In this document: in pieces, positions 36,086 to 45,982 of the stretch
Position numbering within the stretch: the first letter of the stretch is position 1
How the letters are laid out: each line of letters opens with the position of its first letter
Assembly (NCBI RefSeq): GCF_006716765.1
Contig: NZ_VFPO01000001.1
Location: 4,402,001-4,466,000, forward strand
DNA length: 64,000 nt
Origin: Actinomadura hallensis
GTDB taxonomy: Bacteria > Actinomycetota > Actinomycetes > Streptosporangiales > Streptosporangiaceae
Reading direction: 5' to 3'
Notes under the pieces: generated by a model
Seen by the model: the letters and a program-made list of their open reading frames with translations, nothing else
What the model was told of the DNA's origin: nothing
The model's database searches: none
Made by a program: the position numbers and the translations under genes

Positions 36086-36406
36086 GTGAGTGCACGAGGC
36101 GACCGGACGGGAACGCGGGAGGCGGGGCTGCGCCCGGCGATCGAGCGGTGGAGCGCGGCGCCGGTGGTGTTCCTCCACCGGATGCCGCGGTGGACGCTGC
36201 TCACCGCCGTGTTCGTGCTCCTGGCGATCGGCATGATCGGCGGCGGCTGGGTCGCGGCGGCGGCGCTGCTGGCGCTGGCGGCGTTCCTGGCGTGGTTCGC
36301 CTACCTGAACTGGCCCGCGCTCGACGGCTCGGGGAAGCTGCTCCGCATCGCCGCACTGGTGGTCCTCGTGGGCTTCGCGGTGGGCCGCGGCCTCGAACAG
36401 TTCTAA
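36086..36406 (+). CDS. Small membrane protein of unknown function (DUF6703-like)
   Basis: Protein of 106 residues: a basic, soluble start (SARGDRTGTREAGLRPAIERWS), the motif APVVFLHRMPRWTLLTAV, then three hydrophobic stretches to VGRGLEQF. The layout matches a small actinobacterial family I recall as DUF6703; function unknown. The GTG start is preceded by GGGGCGC. The stop is followed by zur 260 bases downstream, with a separate candidate promoter between. Confidence 0.7.
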   Translation: MSARGDRTGTREAGLRPAIERWSAAPVVFLHRMPRWTLLTAVFVLLAIGMIGGGWVAAAALLALAAFLAWFAYLNWPALDGSGKLLRIAALVVLVGFAVGRGLEQF

Positions 36407-36471
36407 CGGTTCTGAACGGTTCGACGGTTTCGACGGCCCCGATTCCTGTTTTCCGGCAAATCCGGCGAACG

Positions 36472-36486
36472 CGACAACCATTTTCA
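36472..36486 (+). promoter_or_regulatory. Candidate Zur box upstream of zur
   Basis: CGACAACCATTTTCA agrees at 12 of 15 positions with the actinobacterial Zur site TGAAAATCATTTTCA (known from mycobacteria and streptomycetes). TACACT at 36496-36501 just downstream could be a -10. The box lies about 180 bases before the zur start, which is far. Confidence 0.45.
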
Positions 36487-36665
36487 TTCTTCGCGTACAC
36501 TGGCGGTGGTCCCGGTTCCCGGCGCGCCCGGCGACGGCCCGTCCACGGATTCAGGGGGACGACGCCGCTCGTGACGGCGCCCGGTGTACTGTCGGCCGTG
36601 CGTCCCGCCGCGGCCGGGCCCGGCGCCGGGACGCGGGTGGACGCCGAGGCGGAGGTGCGAGGGGG

Positions 36666-37061
36666 ATGACAACGGCCCGCCGGAACGCGGTACGGCAGGT
36701 GCTGGCCGCCTCCGAAGGGTTCCGCAGCGCACAGGACATCTACGCCGACCTGCGCGCGGACGGCTCCAAGATCGGTCTCACGACCGTGTACCGGGCGCTG
36801 CAGGCGCTCAGCGACGCGGGCGAGGTCGACGTGCTGCGCACCGACGAGGGCGAGGCCGTCTACCGGGCCTGCAGCACCGAGGAGCACCACCACCACCTGG
36901 TCTGCCGCGACTGCGGCCGGACCGTCGAGGTCGCGGGCCCCGCCGTCGAGCGCTGGGCGGACGCCATCGCCGCAGAGCACGGCTTCAGCGACATAACGCA
37001 CACGGTCGAGGTGTTCGGCACCTGCGCCGAGTGCACCGCGAAGAAAAAGAAGAAGTCCTGA
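36666..37061 (+). CDS. zur: Fur-family zinc uptake regulator (Zur)
   Basis: Protein of 131 residues with the Fur winged helix (GFRSAQDIYADLRADGSKIGLTTVYRALQALSDAGEVDVLRTDEGEAVYR) and metal sites: HHHHLVCRDCG (regulatory His/Cys cluster) and FGTCAEC (structural Cys4 zinc). The sequence is close to actinobacterial Zur, including VEGPAVE-type VAGPAVERWADAIAAEHGF. With zinc it represses zinc uptake genes. It ends in a lysine run (AKKKKKS). A candidate Zur box lies upstream, so autoregulation is possible. It is followed by the OsmC gene at a distance of 93 bases. Confidence 0.93.
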   Translation: MTTARRNAVRQVLAASEGFRSAQDIYADLRADGSKIGLTTVYRALQALSDAGEVDVLRTDEGEAVYRACSTEEHHHHLVCRDCGRTVEVAGPAVERWADAIAAEHGFSDITHTVEVFGTCAECTAKKKKKS

Positions 37062-37154
37062 CCCCACCCGCCCGCGGGGCGTTCACGGGCCGCCCGGCCA
37101 CCGATCCGCCGGTTGCCGATCAATGCCGCGGGTCCATGGGGAACAATCAGGGTC

Positions 37155-37580
37155 ATGGCAACGACACGTACCGCTAACGCGCACTGGGAAGGGCCGCTCA
37201 CCAGCGGCCGGGGCACCGTTTCTCTGGACTCCTCGAAGCTCGGCACCTACGACGTGACCTGGCCGGCGCGCTCGGAGGAGCCGGGCGGCAAGACGAGCCC
37301 GGAGGAGCTCATCGCCGCGGCGCACTCCACCTGCTACTCCATGGCCCTCTCGCACGCCCTCGCGGGCGCGGGCACGCCGCCGGAGAAGGTGGACACCAAG
37401 GCCGAGGTCACGTTCCAGCCGGGTGAGGGCATCACCGGCGTCCACCTGACCGTCCGGGCCAGCGTGCCCGGCCTGTCGGCGTCCGACTTCGAGAAGTTCG
37501 CCCAGGACGCCAAGGCCGGCTGCCCCGTCAGCAAGGCCCTCGCGGGCACCAAGATCACCCTGGACGCCGCACTCGCCTGA
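37155..37580 (+). CDS. OsmC/Ohr-family peroxiredoxin-like protein
   Basis: Protein of 141 residues: TANAHWEGPLTSGRGTVSLDSS, then NPEELIAAAHSTC-type PEELIAAAHSTCYSMALSHAL with the first catalytic Cys, and AKAGCPVSKAL with the second. OsmC proteins reduce organic hydroperoxides with this Cys pair. The ATG at MATTRTANAHW fits the family; a further upstream ATG would add 14 unrelated residues. It ends facing uppS across a 272-base gap. Confidence 0.93.
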   Translation: MATTRTANAHWEGPLTSGRGTVSLDSSKLGTYDVTWPARSEEPGGKTSPEELIAAAHSTCYSMALSHALAGAGTPPEKVDTKAEVTFQPGEGITGVHLTVRASVPGLSASDFEKFAQDAKAGCPVSKALAGTKITLDAALA

Positions 37581-37681
37581 CCGCACCACCGCACACCGGA
37601 ACCGCGGCGCACCCGGAAGGCGAGGGTGCCTCCGCACCACCCGCCGACCGGGGCGTCGCGAACCCCACCGGAACCGGGCCG

Positions 37682-37790
37682 GCCACAGGCGACCACACCG
37701 CCGCCTTCCACACCAAGCACCAGAGCCGGACGGCAGCCACAGGCGCAATTGCAGCGGCGGCTCCCACACCAAGGGAACCGGCTAGGCCGG
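37682..37790. repeat. Imperfect direct repeat of about 55 bp
   Basis: Two blocks share the anchors GCCACAGGCG, CACACCAAG and AACCGG/AGCCGG in the same order and spacing. The block lies in the gap between the convergent OsmC and uppS genes. Confidence 0.55.
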
Positions 37791-37850
37791 TGGCCCGCCG
37801 CTCGCTGCCGGTCCGCCGCCGCAGTCCGGCGTCGGCGGCCGGGCGCGGGT

Positions 37851-37876
37851 GGTCAGGCGCCCCCAGGCGCCTGACC
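37851..37876 (-). terminator. Hairpin spanning the uppS stop codon
   Basis: GGTCAGGCGCC and GGCGCCTGACC pair perfectly over 11 bp around CCCA. The uppS stop (37853-37855) lies inside one arm, so the terminator and last codons overlap. Confidence 0.65.
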
Positions 37877-38659
37877 ACCGAACACAGGATTGGGCACGGC
37901 ACCGCCGTAGCGGCGGTCTCGGGAGGCGTAGATCTCGCAGGCGTGCCAGAGGTGGCGGCGGTCGAAGTCGGGCCACAGCGTGTCGAGGAAGACCATCTCC
38001 GCGTAGGCGGACTGCCAGAGCAGGAAGTTGGACGTGCGCTGCTCCCCCGATGAGCGCAGGAACAGATCCACGTCCGGGATGTCGGGCTCGTCCAGGTAGC
38101 GGGCGAAGACCTTCTCGTTGATCTTGTCGGGGTCGAGCCTGCCGGCGCGGACGTCGCGGGCGATCGCCGCGGCCGCGTCCGCGATCTCGGCGCGGCCCCC
38201 GTAGTTCACGCAGAACTGCAGGGTGAGGACGTCGTTGTCGCGCGTCATCTCCTCGGCCGTCTCCAGCTCCTTGATGACGCTCCGCCACAGCCGGGGCCTG
38301 CGGCCCGCCCACCGGACCCGGACGCCCATCGAGTGCAGCTGGTCGCGGCGGCGGCGGATGACGTCCCGGTTGAAGCCCATGAGGAAGCGGACCTCGTCCG
38401 GGGAGCGCTTCCAGTTCTCGGTGGAGAAGGCGTACGCCGACAGGTACGGGATGCCGAGTTCGATCGCCCCCATGATGACGTCGAAGAGCGATTCCTCGCC
38501 GCGCGTGTGCCCCTCGGTGCGCGGCAGCCCCCGCTCCTTGGCCCAGCGGCCGTTGCCGTCCATCACGATGGCGACGTGCCGCGGCACCAGATGGGCGGGG
38601 ATGGGGGGTGGGGCGGCGCCGTCCCGATGCGGTTCCGGCGGCGAAACGGCCCTGCTCAA
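37853..38659 (-). CDS. uppS: Isoprenyl transferase (cis-prenyl diphosphate synthase, UppS type)
   Basis: Protein of 268 residues. Catalytic motif [24 protein letters not shown] (Asp near residue 34), [19 protein letters not shown], and the closing [24 protein letters not shown]. It makes polyprenyl diphosphate, the lipid carrier for peptidoglycan and other envelope polymers. The TTG start is inferred because it shares TTGA with the recO stop and has GGGAGAGAG just upstream; translation is probably coupled. The recO-uppS order is conserved in actinobacteria. Confidence 0.95.
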   Translation of the reverse strand: MSRAVSPPEPHRDGAAPPPIPAHLVPRHVAIVMDGNGRWAKERGLPRTEGHTRGEESLFDVIMGAIELGIPYLSAYAFSTENWKRSPDEVRFLMGFNRDVIRRRRDQLHSMGVRVRWAGRRPRLWRSVIKELETAEEMTRDNDVLTLQFCVNYGGRAEIADAAAAIARDVRAGRLDPDKINEKVFARYLDEPDIPDVDLFLRSSGEQRTSNFLLWQSAYAEMVFLDTLWPDFDRRHLWHACEIYASRDRRYGGAVPNPVFGGQAPGGA

Positions 38660-39471
38660 ACTCTCTCCCTGGTGGTGTCGTCCTCGATGGTCCCGACGCC
38701 GTCCGGCGTCTCCCGGGCGGCGGCGTCCCCGGCGGGGCCGGTGTCGCGCTCCACGTGGCGCAGGGACCGGATCCCGTGCTCCAGGTGCCACTGGAGGTAG
38801 GCGGCCACCAGGCCGCTGGCCTCCACCCGGTGGCGCTGCTCGCTCGCGTCGGCGTACTCCCAGTCGCCGCGCAGCAGCGCGAGCATCAGCGCGAGGGTCG
38901 GCGGGGCGGGGGTGGCGGCACCGGGCCGCCGGCAGTTCCCGCAGACCGCGCCGCCCGCCGCGATCGCGAATCCGCGCAGGCCGCCGCGGGCGCCGCAGCG
39001 GCAGCACTCGTCGAGGGCGGGGGCCCACCCGGCGACCGACAGCGAGCGCAGCAGGTAGGCGTCCAGGACGAGCCGCGGGTCGTGGCGGCGCTCGGCGAGC
39101 GTGCGCAGCCCGCCGACCAGCAGCAGGAACTGCCGCAGCGCGGGTTCGCCCTCCTCGGCCGTGAGCCGCTCCGCCGTCTCCAGCATCGCCGTCCCCGCGG
39201 TGTAGCGGGGGTAGTCGGTGACCAGCGCCTCCCCGTACGGGCGGACCGTCTCGGCCTGGGTGATGAGGTCGAGGGAGCGCCGCTCGTAGAGCTGGAGGTC
39301 GACGTGCGTGAACGGCTCCAGCCGCGCCCCGAACCGGGACCTGGTCTTGCGGACGCCTTTGGCCGCGGCGCGGATCCGGCCGCTGCGCCGGGTCAGCACC
39401 GTCACGATGCGGTCGGCCTCGCCCAGCTTCTGGGTGCGCAGGACGACGCCCTCGTCGCGGTAAAGGGTCAC
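38656..39471 (-). CDS. recO: DNA repair protein RecO
   Basis: Protein of about 271 residues: N-terminal OB fold [60 protein letters not shown], helical middle, and a zinc motif CCRCGA...CGNC near residue 155-180. RecO loads RecA with RecR in gap repair. I choose the GTG of [10 protein letters not shown] because the family begins there; a GTG six codons upstream (39489) is possible. Neither has a ribosome site. It overlaps uppS by four bases. Confidence 0.94.
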   Translation of the reverse strand: MTLYRDEGVVLRTQKLGEADRIVTVLTRRSGRIRAAAKGVRKTRSRFGARLEPFTHVDLQLYERRSLDLITQAETVRPYGEALVTDYPRYTAGTAMLETAERLTAEEGEPALRQFLLLVGGLRTLAERRHDPRLVLDAYLLRSLSVAGWAPALDECCRCGARGGLRGFAIAAGGAVCGNCRRPGAATPAPPTLALMLALLRGDWEYADASEQRHRVEASGLVAAYLQWHLEHGIRSLRHVERDTGPAGDAAARETPDGVGTIEDDTTRERV

Positions 39472-39735
39472 CCGTTCATTCTGGCGCACGCGGCCCGGTG
39501 CCTCGGCGGGTGGCCGGGCATCTCCCCCGAACCTTCACAAGTCTGGCCGGTGATAGCGCTGCGCGGGATAACAATTACATACCGTGACCAGATTTGGCCG
39601 GGTTGTCAGCCCGAAAGTTGTGGCTCGAACCACCGGGAGCTGGCAGCGTGGTGCCCTGAGATCCCGCGTCGTTCCGCGGAAAGGCCGGAGCGCATCCCCG
39701 CGACGCCGTGATCCGCCGAGGACCGGGGCGTCCCC

Positions 39736-40008
39736 ATGGAGGCGAACGGAAGCACAGTGAGAGTCACAGTCGTCCGCAGCGGAGGCTTCTCGGGAATCGA
39801 GCGCCGCGCCGAGTCCGACAGCGCAAGCGACCCCATGCTGACGAGGCTCGTCGACCGTGTCGACCTGACGGCCGTCCCGCCCCCGGGCCGCATTCCCGAC
39901 CAGTTCCTGTACGAGATCGACATAGACGGCGACCGCACCACCGTCGGCGAGGCCCAGCTCCACGGGCCCCTCCGCGAGCTCGTCCACCACGTCCTCGGAC
40001 GCGCGTAG
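39736..40008 (+). CDS. Emfourin-like protealysin inhibitor domain protein
   Basis: Protein of 90 residues that matches the emfourin pattern: VTVVRSGGFSGIERRAESD at the start, [36 protein letters not shown] in the middle, and PLRELVHHVLG at the end. Emfourins inhibit M4 thermolysin-type peptidases and usually sit beside the peptidase gene; no M4 peptidase is in this window. No signal peptide is visible. A GTG seven codons in (39757) is an alternative start. The 260-base gap upstream holds an AT-richer patch, GATAACAATTACATAC (39577-39592), possibly its promoter. Confidence 0.75.
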   Translation: MEANGSTVRVTVVRSGGFSGIERRAESDSASDPMLTRLVDRVDLTAVPPPGRIPDQFLYEIDIDGDRTTVGEAQLHGPLRELVHHVLGRA

Positions 40009-40030
40009 GGCGGGGCGCCGGGCCCCGCCC
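40008..40030. terminator. Hairpin between the emfourin-like gene and leuA
   Basis: GGGCGGGGC and GCCCCGCCC pair over 9 bp around GCCGG, between two convergent stops. Confidence 0.65.
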
Positions 40031-40085
40031 TGTGCGCGTCCTCGTTCACGGCGTCCGCGCGGCGCTCACGTGACCGCGCGGGCCG

Positions 40086-41970
<1,885 letters not shown>

Positions 41971-42069
41971 CCGTGTCGCGGAAACCGGTGTCCGCATGTT
42001 GAGACAACGGGGGCCTCGGCTTTCTCATCCGGGAACGCCGGCGCGGCGCCGCGGCATTCCCGCCGCCCT

Positions 42070-42891
42070 TCAGCGGACGAGGACGGAAAGGCAGGTCACA
42101 CAGCCGTCGAGGGCCTCGAACTCGCTGATGTCCACGCTGGTGACGCGCAGGCCGTCGGCCGCGAGCACGGCCGCGGTGCGCGGCGCCGACGCCGCCATGA
42201 GGACGTGGTCCGGCCCGAGGACGACGACGTGGGCGCCCGACGGCTCGGGCGGCACCCGCAGGCAGGGCAGCACCGAGGTGTCCACCTTCTCCGGGTCGCC
42301 GATCAGCACGCCGTCCGGCAGCGCGGTCATCGCCGACTTCAGGTGCAGGCAGTCCCGGATGTCCACCGGCACGACCCTGCGCCCGCCCAGCAGGTGGGCG
42401 AGCTGGCAGATGCCCTCCTCGTTGGTCCGGGCGCTGCGTCCCACGTAGACGGTGTCGCCGACCTGGAGGACGTCGCCCCCGTCGAGGGTGCCCGGCTCCT
42501 TGATGCGCTCGATCCGCAGGCCGAGCTCGCGCGCCGCCCGTTCCGCGCCGGGCAGCTCGCCCCGGCGGCGCGGGTCGCCCGAGCGGGCGACGACGGCCAC
42601 GTCGCCGCAGACGACCAGCGCGTCCTCGACGAAGACGGCGTCCGGCTGGTCGTCGGCGGGCGCGGCGGCCCGCACCCGCCAGCCGGCCGACCGCAGCGCC
42701 GCGACGTACGCCTCGTGCTGCCGCACGGCGAGCGCGACGTCCACGGGACGGGGGACGGCATGGGTGACGATCCCCTCGGCGAGCCGGGGGCCCGGGGCCC
42801 GCACCAGCGCGGTCCCGGCGCTGCCCGCGGCGGGATCGGACCCCGCGGGCCGGCCCGTCTCGGGGGCGTTCGTTCCGGAGGTGCGGCTCAT
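42070..42891 (-). CDS. ddaH: Dimethylarginine dimethylaminohydrolase-type amidinotransferase-fold enzyme
   Basis: Protein of 273 residues. It is predicted to hydrolyse methylated arginine to citrulline. Guanidino-modifying signatures: QPDAVFVEDALVVCGDVAVVARSGDPRRRGE, TLDGGDVLQVGDTVYVGRSARTNEEG, the His in CLHLKSAMTAL and the catalytic Cys in DGCVTCLSVLV at the C-terminus. The N-terminal 25 residues are a Gly/Ala-rich extension. It starts one base after the stop of the TerB-like gene, so both are probably one operon. Confidence 0.92.
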   Translation of the reverse strand: MSRTSGTNAPETGRPAGSDPAAGSAGTALVRAPGPRLAEGIVTHAVPRPVDVALAVRQHEAYVAALRSAGWRVRAAAPADDQPDAVFVEDALVVCGDVAVVARSGDPRRRGELPGAERAARELGLRIERIKEPGTLDGGDVLQVGDTVYVGRSARTNEEGICQLAHLLGGRRVVPVDIRDCLHLKSAMTALPDGVLIGDPEKVDTSVLPCLRVPPEPSGAHVVVLGPDHVLMAASAPRTAAVLAADGLRVTSVDISEFEALDGCVTCLSVLVR

Positions 42892-42892
42892 G

Positions 42893-43504
42893 TCAGCGGG
42901 AGGCCCCCTCGGTCGTCACGATCACGCCCAGCGCGTAGGCGTGGGACATGCCGAGCAGGTCCGCGATGCGGTGCAGCTCCTGCCGCTCCCCCTCCGCGAG
43001 GGGTCCGTCGGCCAGCCCGATCCGGACGGCCTGCGCGAGGAACCACTCCTTGGCCTCCACGGCGAGCTGCGCCCCGGCGCGGACGATCTCCTTCTCCAGG
43101 AAGGAGCGGCGCTCGGCGAGGTCGGCGTTGACGGCGGTCCCGTCGTAGCCGGGCTCGCCGTAGCCGGTCACGGTGTCGACGGCGCGGGCGCGGGCCGCCG
43201 GGTCGGCGGGGTCGCCGGCGCGCAGCACCAGCGCCGCCGCGGCGCGCATGCCCGCGGCGAGGGTCTCGGCCATCTGCCGCGCGGTCGGCGTCCGCAGCGC
43301 CGACACCGGGAAGCGCCCCTTGCACGTCCGGCACTCCAGGGACTCGCCGAGCCGCCACAGCGGCACCGCCGGGACGAAGAACACCGTGAGCCAGCGGCGC
43401 CCGGCGCGCCTGCGGAAGGCACGGTCGCCCCCGCACTGCGGGCAGTGGAACGTCCCCTCTCCGACGGTGCGGGACACCGCCGTCAGGCCGAAAACGAGCA
43501 ACAC
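42893..43504 (-). CDS. Zinc-ribbon protein with TerB-like C-terminal domain
   Basis: Protein of 203 residues. Two CxxC pairs (FHCPQCGG and LECRTCKGRF) about 40 residues apart form a zinc ribbon with hydrophobic sequence (WLTVFFVPAVPLWRL) between them. The C-terminal part (about 120-203: RRSFLEKEIVRAG ... ADGPLAEGERQELHRIADLLGMSHAYALGVI) is helical and fits the TerB-like tellurite-resistance domain. Actinobacterial genes of this type are often called TerB family; function unknown. It directly precedes ddaH with one base between stop and start. Confidence 0.82.
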   Translation of the reverse strand: MLLVFGLTAVSRTVGEGTFHCPQCGGDRAFRRRAGRRWLTVFFVPAVPLWRLGESLECRTCKGRFPVSALRTPTARQMAETLAAGMRAAAALVLRAGDPADPAARARAVDTVTGYGEPGYDGTAVNADLAERRSFLEKEIVRAGAQLAVEAKEWFLAQAVRIGLADGPLAEGERQELHRIADLLGMSHAYALGVIVTTEGASR

Positions 43505-43605
43505 CGGGGAACTCCTCCCATAACGGACTTCGTTCCAAACTACCGACCCACGCGCTCCGACGTGGTCGTACCGGGCAACGCCCGTCCTGCCTTTACGCTG
43601 GGTCC

Positions 43606-44454
43606 ATGACCGGTGACCTGGGTTCCGAGGGCGGCCGCGAGCGGCCGCGTCCGTCGTTCCTTCCGCCCGTCGACGGTTACCCGCCGAACCCGGAGCCCGC
43701 GTGGGAGCCCGCGCCCGAGGCTCCCGCCGCGCGGCGCCACGGCACCGCCTGGACCCTCGCCACGATCGCCGCCGCGGCGGTGCTCCTGGTGTCGGCGTTC
43801 CTGCCGTGGGCGCACGCGCAGATCATCGTCCAGCTGTTCGGCCGGCCGATCGGCCGCGACCTCGGGACGCTGGCGGGCATCGACGCCGACGACATGGTCC
43901 TCGCCGTGCCCGTCCTGGCCGTGATCGCCATCGCGCTCGCCTTCTGGGACCTCGTCGGGCGGGACGCGCGGATCGGCCCGCTCGCCGCGATCCCCGGCAT
44001 GCTGTCGCTGCTCGTCTGCGGCATCTTCGTCGTGCGGCTCGGCGACGTCCGCGACAACCTCCCCCAGACCGGGCTCGATTTCGGCTACCAGATCAGCGTC
44101 CGCTACGGCTGGTACACCGCCGTCATCATGTCGCTGCTGGTGACGGCGTTCAGCCTCGCCCGCTCCATCGCCGAGCGGATGTCGAGGACGTCGCAGGGGC
44201 GGTACGACGCGGACGTCCCCCCGCCCGCGCAGTACTCCGCGGACCACCAGTACCCGGATCAGCAGTACCCCGACCAGCAGTACCCGGACCAGCAGTACGC
44301 GCCGCACCAGTACACGGGCCAGCCGTCCCCGGACGGACAGGACCACGGAGCCGCCCCGCCCGCCGCCTGGCCCCAGGAGGACCTGGCGTGGGGACGCAGG
44401 TCCGAGGAGGAGACGCCCCGCGAGGCGGACGAGCCCGGCAGAAGCCAGCCGTGA
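43606..44454 (+). CDS. Membrane protein with tandem YPDQQ repeats
   Basis: Protein of 282 residues: Pro-rich cytoplasmic start, then four hydrophobic segments (about 48-70, 97-118, 125-147, 166-184), then a low-complexity tail with DHQYPDQQYPDQQYPDQQY repeats (encoded by 15-bp DNA repeats at 44247-44300) and many acidic residues. I do not recognise a family; the four-helix body with a disordered tail is common in actinobacterial envelope proteins. It ends six bases from the era stop. Confidence 0.82.
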   Translation: MTGDLGSEGGRERPRPSFLPPVDGYPPNPEPAWEPAPEAPAARRHGTAWTLATIAAAAVLLVSAFLPWAHAQIIVQLFGRPIGRDLGTLAGIDADDMVLAVPVLAVIAIALAFWDLVGRDARIGPLAAIPGMLSLLVCGIFVVRLGDVRDNLPQTGLDFGYQISVRYGWYTAVIMSLLVTAFSLARSIAERMSRTSQGRYDADVPPPAQYSADHQYPDQQYPDQQYPDQQYAPHQYTGQPSPDGQDHGAAPPAAWPQEDLAWGRRSEEETPREADEPGRSQP

Positions 44455-44460
44455 GAGCGG

Positions 44461-45384
44461 TCAGTCGTAGAACCCGAGCCGCCGGAGCTGCTTCGGATCG
44501 CGCTGCCAGTCCTTCAGGACGCTGACGCGCAGGTCGAGATAGACCTTGCTGCCCAGCAGCGCCTCGATCTGCCGCCGCGCCGCCGCGCCCACCTCCCGCA
44601 ACCGGGACCCCTTGTGCCCGATGATGATGCCCTTCTGGCTCGGCCGCTCGACGAACAGGTGCGCGTAGATGTCGATGAGGTCGTCGCGCCCCTCGCGCGG
44701 CAGCATCTCGTCGACCACCACGGCGATGGAGTGGGGCAGCTCCTCCCGCACGCCCTCCAGGGCCGCCTCCCGGATCAGCTCCCCGACGAGGACCTGCTCG
44801 GGCTCGTCGGTGAGATCGCCCTCCGGGTACAGCGGCATGCCCTCCGGCAGGTGAGAGATCAGCAGGTCGGCGACCAAGCTGACCTGGAAGCCGCTCTCGG
44901 CCGAGCACGGCACGATGTCGGCGAAGTCGCCGAGCTCCCCGACCGCGAGGAGCTGCTCGGCCACCCGCTCCGGCGGGACGAGGTCGGTCTTGGTCACGAT
45001 CGCGACGACGGGGGTCTCCTTCACCCCCGCGAGCTCCCGCGCGATGTACTTGTCGCCGGGCCCCACGGACTGGTCCGCGGGCACGCAGAAGCCGATCACG
45101 TCCACCTCGGTGAGCGTGGACCGGACCAGGCTGTCGAGCCGCTCCCCCAGCAGCGTCCGGGGCTTGTGCAGCCCCGGCGTGTCGACGATGACGAGCTGCG
45201 CGTCCGGCCGGTGCACGATCCCCCGGATCGTGCGGCGCGTCGTCTGCGGGCGGCTGCTGGTGATCGCGACCTTGGTCCCGACGAGCGCGTTCATCAACGT
45301 CGACTTGCCGACGTTGGGCCGCCCGATGAAACAGGCGAACCCGGACCGGAACCTTTCACGCACCCCACTGCCCATCACTGTCAC
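44461..45384 (-). CDS. era: GTPase Era
   Basis: Protein of 307 residues. GTPase motifs: FIGRPNVGKSTLMNAL (G1), QTTRRTI (G2), VDTPGLHKP (G3), TKTDLV (G4) and SAESGF (G5). The C-terminal KH domain shows IGHKGSRLREVG. Era binds 16S rRNA and helps 30S assembly. The first codon is GTG; ATG at codon 4 or GTG at codon 8 would also fit. It is divergent from the deaminase-like gene across a palindrome-rich gap. Confidence 0.96.
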   Translation of the reverse strand: MTVMGSGVRERFRSGFACFIGRPNVGKSTLMNALVGTKVAITSSRPQTTRRTIRGIVHRPDAQLVIVDTPGLHKPRTLLGERLDSLVRSTLTEVDVIGFCVPADQSVGPGDKYIARELAGVKETPVVAIVTKTDLVPPERVAEQLLAVGELGDFADIVPCSAESGFQVSLVADLLISHLPEGMPLYPEGDLTDEPEQVLVGELIREAALEGVREELPHSIAVVVDEMLPREGRDDLIDIYAHLFVERPSQKGIIIGHKGSRLREVGAAARRQIEALLGSKVYLDLRVSVLKDWQRDPKQLRRLGFYD

Positions 45385-45420
45385 GCGTCAATTGTCGCAG
45401 TACTTTCGCAGGACCGGCCC

Positions 45421-45545
45421 ACTACGCTCGCCTGGCGGCTCGCTCCGTGACCGTTCCTGGTGCGAGCGCGGCATCGCTTCGCGATCTTCCGGGGAGGCTC
45501 GCCTCCGGCTTCGCCTCCCCGTCAGGTCACGCGCTCGCGTGCGTG
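45421..45545. repeat. Palindrome-rich intergenic block
   Basis: Nested dyads ATCGC-TTC-GCGAT (45473-45485) and GGGGAGGC-N14-GCCTCCCC (45491-45520), plus GGCTCGCT/CTCGCCTG-like strings, fill the gap between era and the deaminase-like gene. It looks like a repetitive extragenic palindromic or small non-autonomous element, but I cannot check for other copies. Confidence 0.5.
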
Positions 45546-45619
45546 GTCGGGGTCGTCCGGACGATCTCTGCGTGGGTGCCCAGGGTCGTCTTCGCCGTGG
45601 TGGCCGTACGCTGGGGGGC

Positions 45620-45952
45620 GTGAGCGAGCTGAACCCCGAGGACGCGAAGATCATCACGTTGGCCCGGTCCGCGCGGGCCCGCACCGGCGCCGCCGAGGGC
45701 GCCGCGGTCCGCGACGAGACGGGCCGCACCTACTCCGCCACGACCGTGGACCTGCCGTCCCTGAAGCTCTCGGCCCTCAAGGCCGCCGTCGCGATGGCCG
45801 TCTCCAGCGGCGCCGAGGAGCTGGAGGCCGCCGCGGTCGTCACCGCGGCCGACGCGCCCGACCCGGACGACCTGACGACCGTCCGCGACCTGGGCGCCAA
45901 GGCGCCGGTCCTGGTGGCCGCCCCCGACGGCACCCTCCGTAAGACGCTCTGA
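45620..45952 (+). CDS. Cytidine deaminase-like protein lacking catalytic residues
   Basis: Protein of 110 residues: SELNPEDAKIITLARSARARTGAAEGAAVRDETGRTYSATTVDLPSLKLSALKAAVAMAVSSGAEELEAAAVV. The start and the order of segments match short cytidine deaminases, but the HAE and PCxxC zinc motifs are absent and there is no cysteine. It is probably a non-catalytic relative; a similar small gene lies between corC and era in mycobacteria. Here it is on the opposite strand to both neighbours. The GTG start has GGGGGG upstream. Confidence 0.75.
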   Translation: MSELNPEDAKIITLARSARARTGAAEGAAVRDETGRTYSATTVDLPSLKLSALKAAVAMAVSSGAEELEAAAVVTAADAPDPDDLTTVRDLGAKAPVLVAAPDGTLRKTL

Positions 45953-45982
45953 CCCGCGGGCCCGCCGGCCGGGGAGCCCCGG

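Noticed and set aside
37555..37902. Open frame in the OsmC-uppS gap
   Set aside because: Mixed Ala/Val/Arg composition, no ribosome site, overlaps the uppS end and the direct repeats.
45388..45729. 113-codon minus-strand frame in the era-deaminase gap
   Set aside because: Arg/Ser/Pro-rich and overlapping the palindromic block; no family.
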